Below are positions 6,459-10,931 of a DNA stretch of 10,931 bases, piece after piece. The notes under the pieces were generated by a model that did not search any database, was not told where the DNA came from, and saw nothing but the letters and a program-made list of their open reading frames with translations. The DNA comes from Methanosarcinales archaeon (GTDB taxonomy: Archaea > Halobacteriota > Methanosarcinia > Methanosarcinales > Methanogasteraceae), in NCBI GenBank assembly GCA_030666765.1, contig DAOUXE010000011.1:1-10931 (forward strand), written 5' to 3'. Position 1 is the first letter of the stretch; each line of letters starts with the position of its first letter. Both the position numbers and the translations under genes were made by a program.

Positions 6459-7771
6459 TGGCACGAAGAGAACCATCGCTTACAACCGAGCGGTTCACGA
6501 CGTCGCAGCTACTTGAGATCGACGCGTGTACACGATGTGGTGAGTGTCTGAACTGGTGTCCGGTCTACGAGGAGATACAGGAGGAGACATTCACTCCTGA
6601 AGGCAGAGAGGGCATGAACGATGTACAGAAGATGGATTTTGCACCGAAGAACAAGCTCACTGGCATGAGAGAGATGCTGAACAAGGGTTACGGCTTGCGC
6701 GCAGCGCTCTTTGGTCCGAGGCAGATTCCTGAGGACGATGTCCTCAAGCTGAAAGACGAGATATATCACTGCACGACATGTGGTATCTGTGGTACGGTCT
6801 GTGAGGCATCCATCAATACCGTTGAGGTCTGGGAGTCGTTCCGCAGGAATGCAGTGATTAACAAGCGCGGACCGTATGGTAAGCAGACCGGTTTTGTGGA
6901 CCTTCTTGCGTCCCATAACGTCTTCGCTGCTGACCAGGAGGATCGGCTCTGCTGGGTTCCCGAGGATGTCGAGATCAAGGACAAGGCAGATGTCGCATAC
7001 TTCACAGGATGTACAGCAGCATACCGGATGCAGCGGGTCGGTGTTGCAACGACAAGGGTTCTGCAGGCACTGGACATTCCGTTCACGATGCTTGGACCTG
7101 AGGAATGGTGCTGTGTCTCGGTTCTTATAAGGACCGGACAGCTCGAACTGGCGAGCGAGTTTGTGAACCACAACGTGAATGCGATGGTCGACAAGGGTGT
7201 CAAGACCGTGATCTACGCGTGCGCGGGCTGCCACCGGACGAGTATCATCGACTGGCCCAAGTTCTATGAGGGTGGGGATCTCCCGTTCGAGATTCTTGCG
7301 TTGAGTGAGTACATGGACAGATTGCTGAATGATGGTACGCTTCAAGAGAGCGACTTTGACTGGAAGAACCCGCTGAAACAGCGAGTAACATTCCACGATT
7401 CCTGCCACACAGGAAGACATGTCGGCGTCTTCGATGAACCGAGAAGAATTTACAACATGGTTCCGGGCATGGACTTCGTCGAGATGGCAAGAACGCGGGA
7501 ACTGCAGCGTTGCTGCGGTGCAGGCGGCGGTATCAAAGCAGGCGTCTCCGATCTTGCACTGAAGATGGCTCAGAAGCGGGTTGCTGATGCTGAACTCGTG
7601 AATGCCGACATCATTACAAGCACGTGCCCGTTCTGCAGGCGAAACATCATGGACGGCATGAACGCGATGGATACGAAGATGATCTTTAAGGATCAGCAGG
7701 AGATTCTTGCGGAAGCGATGGGACTCGATCTCACGCTGCCTGACAATCCGTACATAGACAAACAGATGTAG
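6458..7771 (+). CDS. hdrD: heterodisulfide reductase subunit D
   Basis: A 437-residue catalytic subunit of membrane-associated HdrDE, which reduces the CoM-S-S-CoB heterodisulfide (or works in reverse) on the cytoplasmic side. The N-terminal half holds two [4Fe-4S] ferredoxin motifs: C24xxC27xxC30xxxC34 followed by Pro, and C105xxC108xxC111xxxC115. The C-terminal half has two CCG domains that build noncubane clusters in this family: Cys185, Cys218-219, Cys255 and Cys258; then Cys316, Cys352-353, Cys390 and Cys393. Spacings match the CX31-39CCX35-36CXXC rule. It combines the parts found as HdrC and HdrB in soluble enzymes. The first domain reads CCV instead of CCG, though all cysteines are kept. 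GGTGA lies 3 bases before the ATG, inside the end of hdrE. Glycolate-oxidase GlcF-like and other CCG proteins are the main alternatives; the adjacent hdrE makes HdrD much more likely. Confidence 0.92.
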   Translation: MARREPSLTTERFTTSQLLEIDACTRCGECLNWCPVYEEIQEETFTPEGREGMNDVQKMDFAPKNKLTGMREMLNKGYGLRAALFGPRQIPEDDVLKLKDEIYHCTTCGICGTVCEASINTVEVWESFRRNAVINKRGPYGKQTGFVDLLASHNVFAADQEDRLCWVPEDVEIKDKADVAYFTGCTAAYRMQRVGVATTRVLQALDIPFTMLGPEEWCCVSVLIRTGQLELASEFVNHNVNAMVDKGVKTVIYACAGCHRTSIIDWPKFYEGGDLPFEILALSEYMDRLLNDGTLQESDFDWKNPLKQRVTFHDSCHTGRHVGVFDEPRRIYNMVPGMDFVEMARTRELQRCCGAGGGIKAGVSDLALKMAQKRVADAELVNADIITSTCPFCRRNIMDGMNAMDTKMIFKDQQEILAEAMGLDLTLPDNPYIDKQM

Positions 7772-7775
7772 ATGC

Positions 7776-7811
7776 AATGGTTGATTTATTCAACCATTTC
7801 TATTTTTATTT
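7776..7811 (+). terminator. hairpin terminator of hdrED
   Basis: A perfect 9-base stem AATGGTTGA / TCAACCATT (7776-7784 and 7790-7798) with a 5-base loop TTTAT is followed directly by a T-rich stretch (TCTATTTTTATTT). It starts 5 bases after the hdrD stop. Archaeal termination relies mainly on T-runs, which are present; the hairpin may also protect the 3' end. Confidence 0.75.
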
Positions 7812-7876
7812 CCATTGCGACATTGGGAAATAGACTTAAGTGTTATGGGCTAATTTATACATCGAGGGATCGCTCA

Positions 7877-8728
7877 ATGGTAAAATTTCAATTCCTGTTA
7901 CCGGTTGATGGCTCTGATTATTCCAGAGTAGCAGTCAAACATGCCATACGGATGGCAGAGATGTACAACGCAGAGATTTCACCGATCTATGTGGTGGATA
8001 CAAGAGCACACAAGGATACGAAGGAGATCGAGGAAGATACCGCGATCGGACAGGCACTGATCGATGATGTGCGGGATCAGTGCAAGAGTCACGGGATCGG
8101 GGTACTCGAAGCAAAGGTGCTTACGGGATCGCCATACAACGAGATCATCAAGGAACAGAAGAAGATCGATGCCAGCGTGATCATTCTTGGTGCTCATGGC
8201 GCGGAACGCGCCGAGGGCGAGACGATCGGCAGCACCGCTGAGCGCGTGATTCGCGGCGCACAGTGTCATGTGCTGCTGGTGCGGGACAAACTCGAGAACG
8301 ATCAGTTCTACCGGAATATCCTGATCCCGTCCGACGGCTCGGTCGATGCCGGATATGCTGCAACATTCGCTGCAAGCGTCGCGCACAGGTATCATGCCGA
8401 TCTGATAGCATGTTCCATAATACGCACAGGCCGCGAGAAGGATTTACTGGAGGCGGAGCAGACCACCGATGATGTGGTTGCACTCGGCAAATCCAAAGGC
8501 ACCGAGACAAAGACCCTGATATGGGAAGGAAAACCCGCAGTCGAGATATTAAAAGCGGTCGGTGCCAAGAACATCGATCTTGTGGTGATCGGCTATACCG
8601 GAAAGGGCAGAGTCTCCAGGTGGGTACTCGGAAGTGTGTCTGAGAAGGTTGCACGAACATCGCCGTGTTCGGTCTTTGTGGTGAAGAGTACTCGTGTTGA
8701 GAGGGTGTACACAGTCAAGGGGAATTAA
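7877..8728 (+). CDS. tandem-domain universal stress protein (UspA family)
   Basis: A 283-residue protein with two UspA domains. The frame stays open upstream to 7772, but that part crosses the hdrD terminator and has no USP similarity. ATG 7877 is preferred because it begins the first strand directly (MVKFQFLLPVDGS) and has GAGGGATC about 5 bases upstream. Domain 1 (~1-143) has the strand and loop LLPVDGS and the ATP-site motif GAHG at 105-108, followed by TIGSTAERVIRGAQCHVLLV. Domain 2 (~147-283) repeats this with ILIPSDGS and GYTGKGRVSRWVLGSVSEKV from 239. Both domains keep the G-x2-G-x9-G-[ST] type nucleotide-binding signature, so both may bind ATP. It is cytoplasmic with an unknown target. 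The next gene, a paralogue, starts immediately after the stop, so the two are co-transcribed. Confidence 0.88.
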   Translation: MVKFQFLLPVDGSDYSRVAVKHAIRMAEMYNAEISPIYVVDTRAHKDTKEIEEDTAIGQALIDDVRDQCKSHGIGVLEAKVLTGSPYNEIIKEQKKIDASVIILGAHGAERAEGETIGSTAERVIRGAQCHVLLVRDKLENDQFYRNILIPSDGSVDAGYAATFAASVAHRYHADLIACSIIRTGREKDLLEAEQTTDDVVALGKSKGTETKTLIWEGKPAVEILKAVGAKNIDLVVIGYTGKGRVSRWVLGSVSEKVARTSPCSVFVVKSTRVERVYTVKGN

Positions 8729-9667
8729 ATGGCAAGATTTCAATATCTGGTACCGGTTGACGGTTCGGTTCAGTCAGATGCCGCGGTGGTACATGCCGCA
8801 CGGTTTACCGAGATATATGGCGCGGAACTAACGATCGTCCATGTGGTGGACTCAAGCGTGTACAAGGACGCGGATATCGTCGAGCGGATGAAAACGACCG
8901 GAGAGATGTATCTCGAACGGGCAAGGAAGACGGCAGAAGAGTATGGCGCGGACGTGAAATCTGCAAATGTGCTGATCGGGCACCCGTTTGACGAGATCAT
9001 CAACGAAGCAGTCGAGATCGATGTCAGCGTGATCTTCATGGGCGCAACCGGACTATCGCATTCAGGGCATATTGGTGCGGTCGCAAGCCGCGTACTGCGC
9101 GGTGCCGAGTGCCATGTCATGATGGTGCGGGGTGACATACCAGAGGCAGGTTATGAAAATATCCTCATCCCCACAGATGGCTCAAAGGATGCCGAGTATG
9201 CTGCACAATCAGGTCTTAGCATTGCAAAAAGATTCGGCGCAAAGGTCGCTGCGTGTAATATTGTTGATACGAGCCGCATCGTCGAGACCCGGGTGGTTAC
9301 CGCTTCCGGTGTTGGAGCAGGCAGGCATTATGGCGATATCATAAAACTCCCGGAGTCGGCGATAAAGAAGATGCGGCAGCGTATGCTTGACGACTCTGTA
9401 AAGACTGCGGAGCGGGTAAAAGAGATTGCGGAATCGAAAGGAGTGGATGCGAGGATCATCATGCGTGACGGAAAACCTGCGCCGGAAATCTTAAAGATTG
9501 TGCGCGACGAGGACATCGATCTGGTGGTGATCGGGTATACCGGAAAGAAGACGATCTCGAAGTTATTGATCGGGAGCATCTCTGAGAAGGTCGTAGCCAC
9601 TGCACCATGCTCGGTCATCATCGTTCGTGGCAGCAGGATGGAGCGGGTAATTCCTGTGCATGAATAG
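8729..9667 (+). CDS. tandem-domain universal stress protein (UspA family), paralogue
   Basis: A 312-residue protein with two UspA domains, starting at the base after the preceding gene's stop and with AGGGG about 7 bases before its ATG. Domain 1 begins MARFQYLVPVDGS and has GATG at 105-108; domain 2 begins ILIPTDGS and has GYTGKKTISKLLIGSISEKV from 269. It is clearly homologous to the upstream protein along its whole length (MVKFQFLLPVDGS versus MARFQYLVPVDGS; shared VIGYTGK and CSV[FI][VI]V ends), which points to gene duplication. An insert of about 25-30 residues in domain 2 (~189-217, containing SGVGAGRHYGD) is absent from the upstream copy. The first domain's loop (GATGLSHSGHIGA) lacks the acidic residues of its paralogue, so nucleotide binding may differ. 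Confidence 0.88.
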   Translation: MARFQYLVPVDGSVQSDAAVVHAARFTEIYGAELTIVHVVDSSVYKDADIVERMKTTGEMYLERARKTAEEYGADVKSANVLIGHPFDEIINEAVEIDVSVIFMGATGLSHSGHIGAVASRVLRGAECHVMMVRGDIPEAGYENILIPTDGSKDAEYAAQSGLSIAKRFGAKVAACNIVDTSRIVETRVVTASGVGAGRHYGDIIKLPESAIKKMRQRMLDDSVKTAERVKEIAESKGVDARIIMRDGKPAPEILKIVRDEDIDLVVIGYTGKKTISKLLIGSISEKVVATAPCSVIIVRGSRMERVIPVHE

Positions 9668-9681
9668 GGTCGGGATTTTCG

Positions 9682-9721
9682 TTTTAAAGGTGGGCGCAGT
9701 GGGGGTTTGACTGGTTAACCA
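9682..9721 (+). promoter_or_regulatory. promoter and palindrome before the AI-2E-family gene
   Basis: TTTTAAAG at 9682-9689 is a plausible TATA box, placing transcription start near 9710. A perfect 10-base palindrome TGGTTAACCA at 9712-9721 would then cover the start site and the first base of the ATG. No proper ribosome binding site lies between palindrome and ATG, so the mRNA may be nearly leaderless. Operator function is inference. Confidence 0.4.
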
Positions 9722-10785
9722 TGGAGTCAGACGGTGTATCGAAACTCATCGAACATAAGTGGACTATAGCGACCATAGCAGGAGTTTCGATCCTTTTTTT
9801 GGCGATTGTTTACACTGTGCTTCCGCTTGTCGATGGTATTGTACTCGGCGTGGTCTTTGCGTATGTTGGAAGACCGATCAACAATAAATTAGTAAAATAC
9901 ACGAGATTTGCCCCATTCATCGCAACAGCGTGTATAATCACCCCGATCCTACTCATACTCGGCACGGGTGCGATCGAAATCACACGCCAGATCACCTGGG
10001 TGGTTGTGCACCATTCAGAGATCATGACCTCGTTTATATCCACAATCGAAGGGCTGGACCTCCCGAAATTCATATACGATGGGGAAGATACCTCGCAGAT
10101 GATCGAGAACCTTGCGACCTCTGCGATCGGGATACTTAAGCATATCCCGGCATTAGAGTACTTAAAGAAGTTCCTACTACTTATCATCAATGCCATAGTC
10201 GCGGTCTTCGTCTGTTTCTTCCTGCTGATGGACGGGGGTCGGTTTGTGACGCTTATCCGGGGTCTGGTTCCACAATCAAATATCAGGATCATTGATGCAT
10301 TCATTGAACATGCGGATCAGATACTCTCCGGTATCTTTATAGGTAATCTGTACGTCGCGATATTTGCCAGTATAATCTCATTATTCGTATTGTATTTCTT
10401 CGGGGTTGCGCATGTCCCTGCTATGGCATCGCTGATCTTCCTTGCTTCACTGATCCCGATATTTGCCGGCTGGATGATCCTTGGCCCAATCGCTGTCGGC
10501 AGATACTTCGAGTACGGGGTCTGGAATGCGGTCATCTTCTATGTCATAGCCGCGACTGTGATTTACGGTCCGACCGAACTGGTGCTCCGCCCATACATCG
10601 TTGGCGTGAAATCCTACACCCACCCCCTCCTGATGATGTTGATGTTCATCGGAGGCGCGCTAGTCGCTGGTATCGCAGGCTTCTTTATGGCGCCGGCGTT
10701 GATGGGGCTTCTCATTGCTGCATACCGGACTTACGAAGATCTGATACGCGGAAGGATCGAGACCCCTAACATACTGCAACAGTAA
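9721..10785 (+). CDS. AI-2E family membrane transporter
   Basis: A 354-residue polytopic membrane protein of the AI-2E/PerM family (PF01594), of normal length. About seven to eight hydrophobic segments are visible: two near residues 15-50, one at ~66-85, one at ~148-169, a cluster from ~203 to ~265, and two more from ~268 to ~345. Between segments three and four is the family's polar region (~90-145). Recognisable family features are the LLMDGGR-type turn at about 168-174, SGIFIGNLYVAI from 203, the ASLIPIFAGWM segment near 240-252, RPYIVG at 290-295 with HPLL shortly after, and the closing GGALVAGIAGFFMAPALMG segment. Members have been linked to export of small molecules or Na+/H+ exchange; the name reflects one E. 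coli case and the substrate here cannot be read from sequence. It is 53 bases after the stress-protein pair, with its own possible promoter. Confidence 0.9.
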   Translation: MESDGVSKLIEHKWTIATIAGVSILFLAIVYTVLPLVDGIVLGVVFAYVGRPINNKLVKYTRFAPFIATACIITPILLILGTGAIEITRQITWVVVHHSEIMTSFISTIEGLDLPKFIYDGEDTSQMIENLATSAIGILKHIPALEYLKKFLLLIINAIVAVFVCFFLLMDGGRFVTLIRGLVPQSNIRIIDAFIEHADQILSGIFIGNLYVAIFASIISLFVLYFFGVAHVPAMASLIFLASLIPIFAGWMILGPIAVGRYFEYGVWNAVIFYVIAATVIYGPTELVLRPYIVGVKSYTHPLLMMLMFIGGALVAGIAGFFMAPALMGLLIAAYRTYEDLIRGRIETPNILQQ

Positions 10786-10931
10786 GTTATGTATCTTCTG
10801 ACCAAAGTTTATAAGATGTCGTAAAAACGAGCCGCCTGGCCACGAAAATTACTGATTCTGATGGATTCTGTGGTTCTCAAAAGATTTTGGTACGTGTTTA
10901 GCTAACCACGAGATTACACTGATTTCCACAA
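10786..10931. repeat. non-coding tail with degenerate ~10-base-period repeats
   Basis: No gene is visible in these 146 bases. CCACGAAAATTACTGATTC starts at 10840 and is followed by GATTCTG twice with a period of 10 (10854-10860 and 10864-10870). A related string, CCACGAGATTACACTGATTT, starts at 10906 and runs on to the edge. GTGGTT (10870-10875) and AACCAC (10904-10909) form an inverted pair. This resembles the dispersed CCACGA..TTACAC..GATT elements seen between genes in many prokaryotes. TTTATAAG at 10808-10815 could be a TATA box for a gene beyond the window. Confidence 0.45.

Noticed and set aside
5778..6476. 232-codon open frame antisense to hdrE
   Set aside because: The composition is that of a reverse-strand shadow; hdrE on the plus strand has membrane segments and conserved histidines.
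6509..7777. Long 422-codon open frame antisense to hdrD
   Set aside because: It mirrors hdrD codon for codon, is rich in His, Arg and Cys and has no motif; the sense frame has full cysteine motifs.
7851..7860. TAATTTATAC as TATA box of the stress-protein pair
   Set aside because: It lies only 17 bases before the chosen ATG, so transcription would start inside the coding region; a more upstream promoter is needed.
7772..7876. N-terminal extension of the first stress protein
   Set aside because: It would be translated through the hdrD terminator hairpin and T-run, and the USP fold begins at the ATG at 7877.

Overview
The window looks archaeal, most likely from a methanogenic or anaerobic alkane-oxidising member of the Halobacteriota (Methanosarcinales, Syntrophoarchaeales or ANME-like). 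The strongest evidence is a two-gene unit for a membrane-bound heterodisulfide reductase (HdrE cytochrome b plus HdrD CCG/iron-sulfur subunit). Supporting evidence is an NcsA/TtuA-type tRNA thiolase with zinc fingers, TTTAWATA-like TATA boxes and GGTGA/GGAGG ribosome binding sites. The exact lineage cannot be fixed from this sequence alone.

Left part (1-4225), accessory in character: the 3' end of a gene resembling PIN/DUF3368 proteins enters from the left edge. A minus-strand pair follows, a DUF5678-like small protein overlapping a retropepsin-like aspartic protease by 4 bases. An AT-rich, partly palindromic intergenic region then separates this pair from a large plus-strand gene. That gene joins four 36-residue HEAT-like repeats, a helical middle domain, a SAM-dependent methyltransferase domain and a charged helical tail. 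At its interdomain junction lies a GGAGG-plus-ATG signal that could start a separate methyltransferase protein. A small helical protein of 92 residues follows, with a short, apparently broken open frame behind it.

Middle part (4226-7800), core metabolism: an NcsA/TtuA-family tRNA 2-thiolation enzyme, a DsrE-family small cysteine protein, and then hdrE-hdrD. The hdr unit has a clear TATA box, a leader with AAAGGT direct and inverted repeats, a GGAGG ribosome binding site, a 1-base overlap between the two genes, and a strong hairpin-plus-T-run terminator just after hdrD. HdrDE takes electrons from membrane carriers (methanophenazine or another quinone-like carrier) and reduces CoM-S-S-CoB, or runs in reverse in alkane oxidisers.

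Right part (7800-10931): two adjacent tandem-domain universal stress proteins that look like a gene duplication, then an AI-2E-family multi-pass membrane protein with a palindrome over its start codon. The last ~145 bases hold no gene but contain degenerate ~10-base-period repeats of the CCACGA..TTAC..TGATT kind.
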